Positions 5,272 through 12,968 of a stretch of 44,905 nt of DNA are shown here, one piece after another (position 1 is the first letter of the stretch; each line of letters opens with the position of its first letter). Position numbers and translations under genes: made by a program. The stretch is from a virus, in the IMG/VR virus record IMGVR_UViG_3300042198_000071, positions 1-44,905 of that record. The stretch is one strand, 5' to 3'. Below the pieces are notes generated by a model. That model had not been told where the DNA came from, did no database searches, and worked only from the letters and a program-made list of their open reading frames with translations.

Positions 5272-6488
5272 CGCTTATCTATGTCTTTGGGCCATTCGGA
5301 CGGGTCGGAGCCTTTGCGGGAGCGGATGTCAACCACCTGCATGACCCTGTGCCGCGTGACGCCGGTCTCTGGGTTGTAAATGGGCGGCGGTGTCGGGTCG
5401 CCCTCAGGCTTGGAGCCGAGCTGCTTCACGAACACCGGCACACCCGCTGCTTCACACTGACGAACGATGCTCCTGATCCATGCGATCCGACACGGCCTCG
5501 CGCCGGGGCCTGATTCGCCGCCGACGATGACCCAGTCAAGAGCGATATCTCTGCGGAGCTTCTCGCCGTCGTTTGGGCATGTGGTGTCGTCGGCCAGGTT
5601 GGACGCGAACAGGCACTTGGGGCAAACCCGATGCGATGCGCGGTGTAGGTAAGGGCGCACATCGACTTCCTCCAGCAGCGGCTCTGCCGAGATGAACCGC
5701 ACCGCCGCCGGGCATCGCAGCAGGTGGGGAATCCTCGCGTCCGCCGTCGCCTGGTTTTCCACGCTCGCCCCGAGCCAGACGTTGGGGAGGGGCCATGGAA
5801 TGTCGTGAGGCACGACGGGACCAACAGTTTGCCAGCCAGAAGCTGGCCCCCCCAAGCGACGAGCCATCGCCCATCGGAAGCGAATCACGTCAACTGGCGT
5901 AAACTCTTTTTTCACAGTGCTCTGCACATGTGCGTCCGCTGCCGCCTGCAATTGTGATAAATACTCCGCCATCCGCTCAGGCCGCTTCGTCAGCACTTGA
6001 AACGTGTGCTGCGGCGCCAGGGCCATCACCGAGAACACCTGGTTGATGAACTCGAACGGCACCGCCTCATGGAACAGGTCGCTCATCGAATTGACCAACA
6101 CACGCCTCGGCTTCCGCCAGTGGAGCGGGTCCGTCAGCCGGTCGGGGACCATCCGCACCAAGCCTGTGAACACAGGCCGACCGCCGCGAACCTCGGCAAT
6201 GCGGATCGTTTCGCCGCTCTGTTTCTTCCGCAGGGCTGAGGCATAACTGAGGTTGTCCTCACGCTGGATTTGACTCACACTCCGCGTGTCGGTGGCGGTC
6301 ACGATCGGGGCATACTCCGGCCTGCCCATCGCCTCCAGCCGCCGGGCCATCCGGGCCGCGTAGCAGTTGAGGCAGCCGGGCGACACGGGCCTGCAGCCTA
6401 CCACGGGGTTCCAGGTCGCTTCGGTCCACTCGATGTTGCTGCTGCTGCTCATGGTGATCGGCACAACCTTCATCGTTGGAAAGCTCAC
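5247..6488 (-). CDS. DUF5131 / phage Gp37-Gp68 family protein, 413 aa
   Basis: The region after residue 19 (IEWTEATWNPVVGCRPVSPG) and the CLNCYAARMARRL block are the family signature. Cys32, Cys39 and Cys42 could coordinate an iron-sulfur cluster, and the family has radical-SAM-like features. Later conserved parts are WRKPRRVLVNSMSDLFH, VLTKRPERM, WLGASVENQ, RFISAEPLLEEV and WVIVGGESGPGARP. A CPKC...C insert near residue 290 looks like an added zinc knuckle. The substrate is unknown. A GTG start at 6488 overlaps the previous stop (GTGA) behind AGAGGT. An ATG at 6452 would give a shorter form with the usual family N-terminus. Confidence 0.85.
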   Translation of the reverse strand: MSFPTMKVVPITMSSSSNIEWTEATWNPVVGCRPVSPGCLNCYAARMARRLEAMGRPEYAPIVTATDTRSVSQIQREDNLSYASALRKKQSGETIRIAEVRGGRPVFTGLVRMVPDRLTDPLHWRKPRRVLVNSMSDLFHEAVPFEFINQVFSVMALAPQHTFQVLTKRPERMAEYLSQLQAAADAHVQSTVKKEFTPVDVIRFRWAMARRLGGPASGWQTVGPVVPHDIPWPLPNVWLGASVENQATADARIPHLLRCPAAVRFISAEPLLEEVDVRPYLHRASHRVCPKCLFASNLADDTTCPNDGEKLRRDIALDWVIVGGESGPGARPCRIAWIRSIVRQCEAAGVPVFVKQLGSKPEGDPTPPPIYNPETGVTRHRVMQVVDIRSRKGSDPSEWPKDIDKRQMPEVGR

Positions 6489-6859
6489 GACACCTCTTCA
6501 GAGAAAAGACCGCTTCCGTCAGGCTTGAAGCCACACACCTGCGACAGCCGATTGCGGTCGACCGTGAAATGTTCGGGGATAGTGGACTTCAGAAAGATGC
6601 CCATGCCCATGCCCATGCGGAGAACTGCGGGGGCGTAGCCGCTCGCTGCCCCAACCTTTTGCTCCACATGTTCGAGCGTGAAGTGTTTGCCGCTGTTGCG
6701 GTACGACCACGCCACCATCATCCAAACGCCAGCGCGGGTGAGGGCCAAGCCTTCATTAAGTTTGTTGTTGTCTATCAAGGGGCGAGCCTCCGCCGCTTCG
6801 CCATACCGAGATAGCAGCAGTTGCGGTAGCTGCAGCCGCTCTCCAGCATCTCCAGCCAT
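6485..6859 (-). CDS. Hypothetical protein, 124 aa
   Basis: The central and C-terminal parts look like a folded soluble domain (LNEGLALTRAGVWMMVAWSY, then KHFTLEHVEQKVGAASGYAP). A Met/Gly run MGMGMG comes from a short GCCCAT tandem repeat at 6600-6617. No known family. The first 30 residues overlap, in another frame, a small ORF with a better ribosome site (6775-6897), so the true start is uncertain and a frameshift joining the two is possible. Its stop overlaps the DUF5131 start. Confidence 0.6.
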   Translation of the reverse strand: MAGDAGERLQLPQLLLSRYGEAAEARPLIDNNKLNEGLALTRAGVWMMVAWSYRNSGKHFTLEHVEQKVGAASGYAPAVLRMGMGMGIFLKSTIPEHFTVDRNRLSQVCGFKPDGSGLFSEEVS

Positions 6860-6897
6860 TCACGGACGGTTGTGGGTTGCACAGTGTTGGATTCCAT
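6775..6897 (-). CDS. Small ORF, 40 aa, possible 5' part of the next gene
   Basis: MESNTVQPTTVREWLEMLES begins at 6897 behind AAAGGA at six-base spacing, the best ribosome site in this stretch. It then gives CSYRNCCYLGM and stops at 6775. It overlaps the start of the 124-aa gene in a different frame. It is either a real mini-gene coupled to its neighbour or the displaced N-terminus of that neighbour. Confidence 0.5.
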   Translation of the reverse strand: MESNTVQPTTVREWLEMLESGCSYRNCCYLGMAKRRRLAP

Positions 6898-6908
6898 CGT
6901 CGTTCCTT

Positions 6909-7139
6909 TCACGCCCCACGTCGGGGGCGGATGATGTGTTCCTGTTCGTACACTTCGATGTCTCGGAGCCTGTACCGCACAGGGCTCCGCAAGCCGCCGC
7001 CGATCCGGATGTAGGCCGGCCCCTTGGATGCAAGCCTCCAGTTCTGGAGCGTTCCCGGCGACACCGACCAGCGCTCGGCCAGCTGCTCAGACGTGAGCAA
7101 AACGTCGGCTGCTTCTGCTGTTTGAGTGGCGTTCACCAT
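6909..7139 (-). CDS. HTH DNA-binding protein, excisionase/AlpA-like, 76 aa
   Basis: LLTSEQLAERWSVSPGTLQN is a winged HTH (HTH_17, MerR/AlpA-like), followed by KGPAYIRIGGGLRSPVRYRL (wing) and DIEVYEQEHII. Small proteins like this act as excisionases or regulators in temperate phages. Being in the early leftward operon, as lambda xis is, supports but does not prove an excisionase role with the integrase at 16307. It starts one base inside the recT stop (TGATG). Confidence 0.8.
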   Translation of the reverse strand: MVNATQTAEAADVLLTSEQLAERWSVSPGTLQNWRLASKGPAYIRIGGGLRSPVRYRLRDIEVYEQEHIIRPRRGA

Positions 7140-8158
7140 CAGATCACCCCGCCGTCGTCATCGGCGACACGCTGATCCATGTCGGCGTCACGGTCGACAA
7201 CCTCGGCGTCGATGATGTCGTCGCTGGTGGACTGGGCCGCAGTCGCAGCCTGCCGCTGACCGCCACTCTGCTGTCCGGTCTGCTGGACCAGAGCCTTCGT
7301 CCGCTTGGGCGTGGCGGCTTTGTCGGCCAGCTTCGCCTTCATGGACTCCTTGACCTCCTCAAACTTCGCCATCGCCTCATCGTCCTTGGCGGTCTTGGCC
7401 GCGACGTAGGCCTTGCCGTAGTTGGCCTTGAGTTCGACCATGGTTTCAGAGGACTCGATCAGGTCGATGAACTCCACAACCGTCTCAGCCTCCAGCTTGT
7501 CGGACGTGGCCGGAGCCTGGGGCTTGACCTGCTCGACGAGCTTGGTGCGGCGCGGCTCCTCGAGGCTGTTCGGATTGCTGACGAACTTGGCGTCAGCCGG
7601 GACGACGTTGACAGGGCCCTTGGGCTGTCTGCCAGAAAACACCGCGCTGCAGTTGATGGGGATGTCCGCGACTTCCTCGGCGACATACATTCCGCTGGTC
7701 GCTCCCGGGAACACAGTGCGAACGCCCTCGCTGATGCACCGGCTGCGGAGCATCTGGCGGGGGTACTTGCTCCACATTGTGTTCTTGGTCACCTCAGCCT
7801 TCTTCGCTCGATTCAGGTCCCAGTTGATGCGGACGGCACCGCCCGCAGGATGACTGAACGTGGCGTCAGCGACGGTGTCATCGAGCACATGCCATTCAAC
7901 CTTGCCGCCGGCGGAGAAGAAGTCCCGCAGCATGGCCTCAGACTTCTTGGCTGGCCGATTGTGAACGATGTGGTAGTCACGCGCAGCGATGGCCGGGTGA
8001 CACCCCTCAGCCTGGGCGACGAGCATGAGCGACAGGGCCTTCTCGGGCGTATCGAGACCGAACAAGCCGGACTTGGCGATGGCCATGGCCATGCGTTCGA
8101 GGTCGCCCATGGGAATCATGGCGGTGTTGTTGCTGGATGGCACGAGTGCGGTGGACAT
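7139..8158 (-). CDS. recT: RecT-family single-strand annealing protein, 339 aa
   Basis: The N-terminal core carries the family pattern: IAKSGLFGLDTPEKALSLML, the AEGCHPAIAARDYHIVHNRP block, KKSEAMLRDFFSAGG and a basic RSRCISEGVRTVFPG. The C-terminal 120 residues are low-complexity and Ala/Lys/Gln-rich. Such proteins anneal complementary single strands during recombination. The start at 8158 has GGAG seven bases upstream; the frame is open further, but without a ribosome site. It pairs with the exonuclease directly upstream (8230-9168), as in classical exonuclease/annealase modules. Confidence 0.85.
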   Translation of the reverse strand: MSTALVPSSNNTAMIPMGDLERMAMAIAKSGLFGLDTPEKALSLMLVAQAEGCHPAIAARDYHIVHNRPAKKSEAMLRDFFSAGGKVEWHVLDDTVADATFSHPAGGAVRINWDLNRAKKAEVTKNTMWSKYPRQMLRSRCISEGVRTVFPGATSGMYVAEEVADIPINCSAVFSGRQPKGPVNVVPADAKFVSNPNSLEEPRRTKLVEQVKPQAPATSDKLEAETVVEFIDLIESSETMVELKANYGKAYVAAKTAKDDEAMAKFEEVKESMKAKLADKAATPKRTKALVQQTGQQSGGQRQAATAAQSTSDDIIDAEVVDRDADMDQRVADDDGGVI

Positions 8159-8229
8159 GATGGACTCCGAGTATGGTGTGGGATGGGGTGGATAGCAGGA
8201 CGACGGGACACGGGACAACAACCGTCGCT

Positions 8230-9168
8230 TCACGCCATGACGTCGATGTTGACGCCCTTCTTGAGCGTGACACGGAAGTTGCGGTACGGCTTGCGGGTGT
8301 ACGCGACCTCAGCCTCACCGACGATGCCGGCGGAGATGGAACCGAGGTTGGTGACGACCTTCTCCGCGTCGCCGATGATGGTGAGCAGTTCCGACCGGGC
8401 CGCTTCCTTTCTCTCGCCAGCCTTGGCCTCATCGTTGGATGCCCGCTTGTATTCCGCGATCAGCGTTTCGATTCGCTCATCACCACAGGCGTCGAAAACC
8501 TTGCCGGGCTCGGCGTGGCTGTAGAGCCGCTTGATCACGTCGGCATCGCGGGCGTAGTCGGGCTGGGGCTCGACGCCCTGATCGACCGACACCCAGAACG
8601 CCTCGGCGACAGTCAGGATGCGGGCACAGATTTGTTCATCGAACTTGCGGTAGATGGTGACGACGCGGTTGCCTCCGACGAGCGCCGCGATCACGCACCA
8701 GGTGCGGCCGGAGACGAGCATCTGATGTTGAACCTGCAACTCGATGTGGGGCGGGGCCTCGACCTCGCCATCGTCGCCCACCAGCCAGCCGTCACGGAAC
8801 ACGAGGGCATCGACGTTCTTGACTTCGAGGATGCCGGGTCCATCTGGATGATCGACGACCTCATAGTCGAACGACGAGCCGAGCCGCAGCCCTTCGATCC
8901 GCATGTACTGGTTCAGCCGGCGGACCTGAAATCCCATGTCCTCGCCGATGCCCTTGGCGATCACATCCTGGAGCCGGTTGCCCCAGACCATCCGTTCATT
9001 CTCTTCGATCCGGCCAAGGTCTCCGGACTGCTTGCGATGCCACAGTTCAAACGGAGTGCAGTACGGCGAGCAGCCGAACAGGGCGGAAACTTCGGTGCTG
9101 GTCAGGTCGGCGGCCCGGAGCTTGAGCCAGTGTTCCTGATTGTCGGGGGTGAAGCGGGTACGACGCAT
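8230..9168 (-). CDS. YqaJ-type viral exonuclease, 312 aa
   Basis: A lambda-exonuclease-like PD-(D/E)XK fold. The N-terminal EHWLKLRAADLTSTEVSALF with FELWHRKQSG is typical of YqaJ. The active site is visible as Asp101 (GSSFDYEV), Glu115 and Lys117 (ILEVKN), with the helper block HIELQVQHQMLVSG. It resects duplex ends to single strands for the RecT protein encoded next. The C-terminal third (ERIETLIAEYKRASNDEAKA) is a coiled coil also found in such enzymes. First recombination gene of the early operon. Confidence 0.88.
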   Translation of the reverse strand: MRRTRFTPDNQEHWLKLRAADLTSTEVSALFGCSPYCTPFELWHRKQSGDLGRIEENERMVWGNRLQDVIAKGIGEDMGFQVRRLNQYMRIEGLRLGSSFDYEVVDHPDGPGILEVKNVDALVFRDGWLVGDDGEVEAPPHIELQVQHQMLVSGRTWCVIAALVGGNRVVTIYRKFDEQICARILTVAEAFWVSVDQGVEPQPDYARDADVIKRLYSHAEPGKVFDACGDERIETLIAEYKRASNDEAKAGERKEAARSELLTIIGDAEKVVTNLGSISAGIVGEAEVAYTRKPYRNFRVTLKKGVNIDVMA

Positions 9169-9204
9169 GGCGGTTCCTCTGTTACGGGGTGTGGTGGGTG
9201 TGGG

Positions 9205-9510
9205 TCAGACGGCGGAAGTGGTGGCAGGAGCAGCGGAAGCCGCTTCGACGAGGTCGGCGATCTCAGGCAGGTCTTTGTTGAACTCCTGAAAGAAGTCGTC
9301 GGTGAGAAACGCCGTCACGGTCCCGTTGGTGTAAATGCGACCGCGGCGCTCGATGGGGCCCGGAAGCATCAGTTTCAGGCAGGCGATCAGAGACTTCTCG
9401 TGTGAGACGTTGTGGATCGAGACCTCACATTCAAGGTCCAACGGGATTCCGTTCTGGTCGAGCTTGTCGGCCAGATTCCTCAACATGATGGCGGCGTGGC
9501 TGGTAGTCAT
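9205..9510 (-). CDS. Hypothetical protein, 101 aa
   Basis: First gene behind the leftward early promoter at 9564-9592. A small soluble protein with an amphipathic N-terminal helix (AIMLRNLADKLDQNGI) and a beta-rich middle (LECEVSIHNVSHEKSLIACL). No family recognised. Its position resembles early accessory genes upstream of recombination functions. Confidence 0.75.
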   Translation of the reverse strand: MTTSHAAIMLRNLADKLDQNGIPLDLECEVSIHNVSHEKSLIACLKLMLPGPIERRGRIYTNGTVTAFLTDDFFQEFNKDLPEIADLVEAASAAPATTSAV

Positions 9511-9558
9511 GGCGGTGACTCCTGAACAGGGGTGTGGGGTACGACTCTTCGCAACGAT

Positions 9559-9575
9559 GGTGAGTTTTACTCAAC
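9559..9575. promoter_or_regulatory. 17-bp operator (early left, site 1)
   Basis: GGTGAGTTTTACTCAAC, matching the genome-wide operator at 14 of 17 positions. It overlaps the -10 of the leftward early promoter. Confidence 0.65.
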
Positions 9576-9592
9576 ACTCAGGACGATGTCAA
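9564..9592 (-). promoter_or_regulatory. Leftward early promoter (PL-like)
   Basis: Minus strand: TTGACA (9587-9592), 17-bp spacer, TAAAAC (9564-9569). It is flanked by two operators whose centres are 41 bp apart (about four helical turns), which would favour cooperative repressor binding. It drives the recombination and accessory operon 9510 to 3281. Confidence 0.7.
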
Positions 9593-9599
9593 GGCCCCG

Positions 9600-9616
9600 A
9601 ATGAGGAATTCGCAAC
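9600..9616. promoter_or_regulatory. 17-bp operator (early left, site 2)
   Basis: Minus strand GTTGCGAATTCCTCATT. It lies just upstream of the -35 of the leftward early promoter and is the only clear site whose consensus orientation lies on the minus strand. Confidence 0.6.
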
Positions 9617-9672
9617 AAAAATTATCCACAATGAGATGCCGTGAGGTGACGCCGACGGTCTACAGCGTGAAA

Positions 9673-10263
9673 TCAGGGGCGAATCCAGAGGACCGGGGAA
9701 ACAGACGTGATGTCCACGGACTCCTCGGCCTCGCCTGTTGCCGGCAGCAGCAGTGAGTAACGCTCACGCCTCAACCCGCGTCGCACGTAGGCCAGACGGG
9801 TCTTATCATCCGCATCGACGACAGCCAGCCGACCGATGCACTCAGCAGGCGTGGTTTCCGTACCGACTACCAGTAGCGCCCCGTCCATGTAGGCCAACGC
9901 ACTGCCAGACGATCGAGCCAGCAGTCCATAGGCCCCGGTAGGTGTATCCAGCGGGACCGTCACCCTGTCGATGGGCGACTTGGGGTCCATGTGGATGATG
10001 CCCCGATGATCGACCACGCCGACGACATCAACTGCAGCGCGGTGTTTTCTGGCAGACAGCCCAAGGGCCCTGTCAACGTCGTCCCGGCTGACGCCAAGTT
10101 CGTCAGCAATCCGAACAGCCTCGGCTGCTGACACTTTTCGCTTGCCGTGGATCGCGTAGCTGAGCGACGCCGGATCAATGCCGAGCCGCCCAGCAAACTT
10201 CCGCTGAGAAATGCCGCGCTCGGCGAGGACGGACTTAAACCACGCGGTGTCAACCTTGGTCAT
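9673..10263 (-). CDS. CI-like phage repressor (HTH + S24-like domain), 196 aa
   Basis: Residues about 8-65 are an HTH_3 domain (GISQRKFAGRLGIDPASLSY, then KRKVSAAEAVRIADELGVS). Residues about 85-190 look like the S24/LexA dimerisation fold (TGAYGLLARSSGSALAYMDG, LLVVG, GRLAVVDADDKTRLAYVRRG). The usual G-D-S-M around the catalytic Ser is replaced by SSGSA, and the catalytic-Lys region reads YVRRGLRR without Lys, so self-cleavage is doubtful. The start at 10263 has AAGGAG seven bases upstream. Divergent from the Cro-like gene, it is the expected master immunity repressor and likely ligand of the eleven 17-bp operators. Confidence 0.85.
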   Translation of the reverse strand: MTKVDTAWFKSVLAERGISQRKFAGRLGIDPASLSYAIHGKRKVSAAEAVRIADELGVSRDDVDRALGLSARKHRAAVDVVGVVDHRGIIHMDPKSPIDRVTVPLDTPTGAYGLLARSSGSALAYMDGALLVVGTETTPAECIGRLAVVDADDKTRLAYVRRGLRRERYSLLLPATGEAEESVDITSVSPVLWIRP

Positions 10264-10299
10264 GAACAGACTCCTTGTGCTCCCAGATCGATCCTTATT

Positions 10300-10316
10300 G
10301 TTGCATTTTTAGCAAC
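10300..10316. promoter_or_regulatory. 17-bp operator (immunity region, site 1)
   Basis: GTTGCATTTTTAGCAAC, an almost perfect inverted repeat (GTTGC / GCAAC) between the repressor and Cro-like genes, near the expected repressor-maintenance promoter. Confidence 0.75.
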
Positions 10317-10381
10317 AGACCGCAAGCGAAATTGTGGATTTCCAGTCCGGATCAGAGGGTGGGTTTTTACCTGATGAGCCA

Positions 10382-10410
10382 TTGCATCGTTGTTGCGAAA
10401 TGCGTAACAT
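10382..10410 (+). promoter_or_regulatory. Rightward promoter of the Cro-like gene (PR-like)
   Basis: TTGCAT (10382-10387), 17-bp spacer, TAACAT (10405-10410). Transcription should start about seven bases later, at or next to the ATG at 10417, giving a leaderless message. The operator at 10392-10408 covers the spacer and -10. Confidence 0.65.
10392..10408. promoter_or_regulatory. 17-bp operator (immunity region, site 2)
   Basis: GTTGCGAAATGCGTAAC, an inverted repeat with GTTGC/GTTAC half sites. It overlaps the -10 of the promoter for the Cro-like gene. Confidence 0.75.
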
Positions 10411-10416
10411 GCCCCC

Positions 10417-10719
10417 ATGAGCAGCACCAGCACCAGTCTCGGACCCCACACTCCGGCAGCCCTTGTCGTCCATCGTTTTGGTGGATGCCGGGCGTTGGCC
10501 AAGCTCCTGCAAATCTCTCCGTCTGCTGTGAGCCGCTGGAACAAGCCGCGCTCCGAAGGCGGCACGGATGGCCTGATTCCCTCGAGGAAACAGCATGCAA
10601 TCCTGCAAGCCGCCAGGGACAAGGGTCTCGACCTGACCGCCGATGACCTGATCGGCCAGCCCCAGTTGAGAACCGCGACCGACGCCGCTGATCCACAGCC
10701 CCAGACCGCCGGGGCTTGA
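10417..10719 (+). CDS. Cro-like HTH protein, 100 aa
   Basis: HRFGGCRALAKLLQISPSAV with SRWNKPRS is an HTH of the Cro/YdaS kind, followed by IPSRKQHAILQAARDKGL and LTADDLIG. The Pro/Ala-rich tail lacks structure. Placed divergently from the CI-like repressor, as Cro is in lambdoid phages, it probably turns down early or repressor transcription. No ribosome site precedes the ATG; the promoter -10 ends six bases upstream, so leaderless initiation is likely. Confidence 0.8.
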   Translation: MSSTSTSLGPHTPAALVVHRFGGCRALAKLLQISPSAVSRWNKPRSEGGTDGLIPSRKQHAILQAARDKGLDLTADDLIGQPQLRTATDAADPQPQTAGA

Positions 10720-10746
10720 CCACCCTGAAAATTTTTTGCGGGGGGT

Positions 10747-10763
10747 ATTGCGTTTTTCTCAAC
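10747..10763. promoter_or_regulatory. 17-bp operator (replication operon)
   Basis: ATTGCGTTTTTCTCAAC. It covers the -35 and spacer of the rightward promoter for the replication genes. Confidence 0.75.
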
Positions 10764-10775
10764 ACATGGAATAAT
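10748..10775 (+). promoter_or_regulatory. Rightward replication-operon promoter
   Basis: TTGCGT (10748-10753), 16-bp spacer, AATAAT (10770-10775). It faces the small gene at 10824 and the replication genes beyond. Confidence 0.6.
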
Positions 10776-10823
10776 GCTCAACGTCGAGTCAACACACCCC
10801 CCCCTTTCTCAGGAGCCACCGCC

Positions 10824-10916
10824 ATGCGTCAGTTCATCGAATCCTGCCGTTTCTGGGCATGCACACTGCTTTGCCTTGGGACCGATCCGAATCACCCGGA
10901 CTACCGTGCTGAGTGA
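10824..10916 (+). CDS. Small ORF, 30 aa
   Basis: MRQFIESCRFWACTLLCLGT is followed by a polar tail ending YRAE. The ATG at 10824 has CAGGAG seven bases upstream, and the gene is first behind the replication promoter. The hydrophobic stretch is short and Cys-rich, so membrane association is possible. No family recognised. Confidence 0.55.
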   Translation: MRQFIESCRFWACTLLCLGTDPNHPDYRAE

Positions 10917-10963
10917 CCGCCACATGAACCGCCCGCTCATAGTCATTAGACGAAGAAGCGATC

Positions 10964-11284
10964 ATGCCACTCGCCCGCAAACGTCCCCGCACGCTCGACA
11001 TCGCCCCGCAGGTTGAACGCGATCCCGAAGTACCCCCAGCGATTCCGGTCTATCAGGCGGCCATCCAGTACGGCATCATCGCCGACTGGTTCGAACAAAG
11101 GCCCATCACCAAGGACGCCCACCGGCTCGACGCGGAGGCGTTCGACCTCTTCAACCGTGCCGAGGCCCAGCTTCGAGAGTCGATCCGGCAAGCCGTGCTG
11201 ATGGGCGAGAAGGGCGACCGCCACCGCATGAAGCTCCGGTACATTCCCCGCCACATGCTCGGACTGGATGGAGGCTGCGCATGA
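10964..11284 (+). CDS. Hypothetical protein, 106 aa
   Basis: A basic start (ARKRPRTLDIAPQV) is followed by helical, charged sequence (YQAAIQYGIIADWFEQRPIT, then LFNRAEAQLRESIRQAVLMG). No family recognised. The stop overlaps the helicase start (ATGA), so it is translated with the helicase and may assist replication. Confidence 0.75.
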   Translation: MPLARKRPRTLDIAPQVERDPEVPPAIPVYQAAIQYGIIADWFEQRPITKDAHRLDAEAFDLFNRAEAQLRESIRQAVLMGEKGDRHRMKLRYIPRHMLGLDGGCA

Positions 11285-12678
11285 CTTTCGCGCTCCGGCC
11301 GTACCAGACCGACATCATCACCGAGACACGCGCGGCACTGTCCCGAGGCGTCCGCAGTGTGCTGATTCAGTCCCCGACCGGTAGCGGCAAGACGGCCCTG
11401 ACCGCGTTCATGCTGGGCACGGCCCGGAGCCGCGGCAAGCGGGCATGGTTCATCGTCCATCGCCGTGAACTGATCAAACAGTCGGCCAAGACGTTCGACC
11501 TTGCAGCCACACCACACGGCATCATCTCCGCCGGGTTCCTGCCGCGACCGAGCGAGCTGATCCAAGTCGCGTCGATCCAGACCCTCACCCGCCGGCTGAC
11601 AGCAATCCAACCACCTGACTTGATCGTCTGGGACGAGTGCCACCACTGCGCATCGACGTCCTGGGCACAGACACAGGCTGCGTTCCCAAAGGCCCTTCAC
11701 ATCGGCCTCACCGCCACCCCTGAACGGCTGGATGGACGCGGGCTCATCGACCACTTCGACGTCATGATTAAGGGGCCCGACGTCCGCTGGCTGATCGACC
11801 AAGGCTTTCTTTCCGAGTATCGGTACTACGCGCCGTCCACCGTGCAACTGGTCGGCGTCAACCCCATCGCCGGCGACTTCAACAAGAAGAGCCTGGGGGC
11901 CGCGATGGACCAGCCCACGATCACCGGGGACGCGGTACAGCACTACCTGCGTCTGGCTCGGGGCAAACGGGCCGTCGTGTTCGCGGTCAACCGCATTCAC
12001 AGCCAACGCGCCGTCAGCCAGTTTCTAGCGGCCGGCGTCCCGGCTGAGCACGTGGACGGGGAGACTCCGACTGAGCAGCGGGACGCTGCCATCGACCGCT
12101 TCGCCAGAGGCCAGACGCTTATTCTGTCGAACGTCGATCTGTTCGGCGAGGGTTTCGACCTGCCGGCTATTGAGGCCGTCATTCTGCTTCGCCCTACCCA
12201 GTCGCTCGGGCTGTACCTCCAGCAGGTCGGACGGGCCTTGAGGCCGTCACCGGGCAAGGAACACGCCATCATCCTCGATCACGCCGGCAACGTCGCTCGG
12301 CACGGCATGCCCGACGACCCGAGGGACTGGACCCTTGACGCCAAGCCTCGTGCCAAGCGGGGCAAGTCGGACCCCACCCTGAGCGTGCGAATGTGCCCCA
12401 AGTGCTATGCCGCGATGCCCAGCGGCAAGCCGGTGTGTGTGGTCTGCGGCCACATCTTCGAGGTCGAGCAGCGTGAGATCACGGAAGCGGATGGCGACCT
12501 TCAGGAAGTGACGAAGGAGCAGATCGAGCAGATGCGCCGGAGCCGGTTCAAGGAGCAGGCCCAGGCTCGGACTGTGGAGGAACTGGAACAGATCGGCAGG
12601 GCGAGGGGGTACAAGTCGCCTCGTCGCTGGGCGGAAGCGGTGATGGCCGGACGCCGGGCAAGGAGAATCGCATCATGA
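11281..12678 (+). CDS. SF2 DEAD/DEAH-type helicase, 465 aa
   Basis: Motif I SPTGSGKTAL (about residues 30-39), motif Ia HRRELI, motif II DECHH (about 117-121), motif III TATPERL and the C-terminal helicase motifs DLFGEGFDLP and QQVGRALRPSPGK are all visible. After residue 370 comes a four-Cys zinc site (CPKC...CVVC). Proteins of this build (UvrB/RecG/Res-like SF2) are common in phage replication operons and unwind or remodel DNA with ATP. It overlaps both neighbours by four bases. Confidence 0.88.
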   Translation: MTFALRPYQTDIITETRAALSRGVRSVLIQSPTGSGKTALTAFMLGTARSRGKRAWFIVHRRELIKQSAKTFDLAATPHGIISAGFLPRPSELIQVASIQTLTRRLTAIQPPDLIVWDECHHCASTSWAQTQAAFPKALHIGLTATPERLDGRGLIDHFDVMIKGPDVRWLIDQGFLSEYRYYAPSTVQLVGVNPIAGDFNKKSLGAAMDQPTITGDAVQHYLRLARGKRAVVFAVNRIHSQRAVSQFLAAGVPAEHVDGETPTEQRDAAIDRFARGQTLILSNVDLFGEGFDLPAIEAVILLRPTQSLGLYLQQVGRALRPSPGKEHAIILDHAGNVARHGMPDDPRDWTLDAKPRAKRGKSDPTLSVRMCPKCYAAMPSGKPVCVVCGHIFEVEQREITEADGDLQEVTKEQIEQMRRSRFKEQAQARTVEELEQIGRARGYKSPRRWAEAVMAGRRARRIAS

Positions 12679-12968
12679 TGAACCTCTGGACCACGGCGGA
12701 CATCACGGATGAAGTCCTCGACGCGATCATGGGCCGGGGCTGTCTTGGTGCGACCTGCATGGAGCTACGCAATCACTTCGGATACGCATGGACAGCGGTC
12801 CAGCAGTCGCTCCAGACGCTCAAGGCTGACGGCATGATCTGCAAACGACAACAGCGACGGGGCGGCCACATCGTCTATCTCGGGATACCCGGACCGCACA
12901 TCGCAGCCCGGTCATCCCCCCATTCGGAGTTCAACCATGTCAAGGAAAGTCGGCGACATCTCCGTTAA
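12675..12968 (+). CDS. Winged-HTH-like protein, 97 aa
   Basis: The pattern ITDEVLDAIMGRGCLGATCM, then LRNHFGYAWTAVQQSLQTL, KADGMICKRQQRR and GGHIVYL looks like a winged helix with a beta wing. It starts within the helicase stop (ATGA) and runs 32 bases into the next gene. It may be a DNA-binding accessory replication factor; the family is not firmly identified. Confidence 0.65.
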   Translation: MMNLWTTADITDEVLDAIMGRGCLGATCMELRNHFGYAWTAVQQSLQTLKADGMICKRQQRRGGHIVYLGIPGPHIAARSSPHSEFNHVKESRRHLR

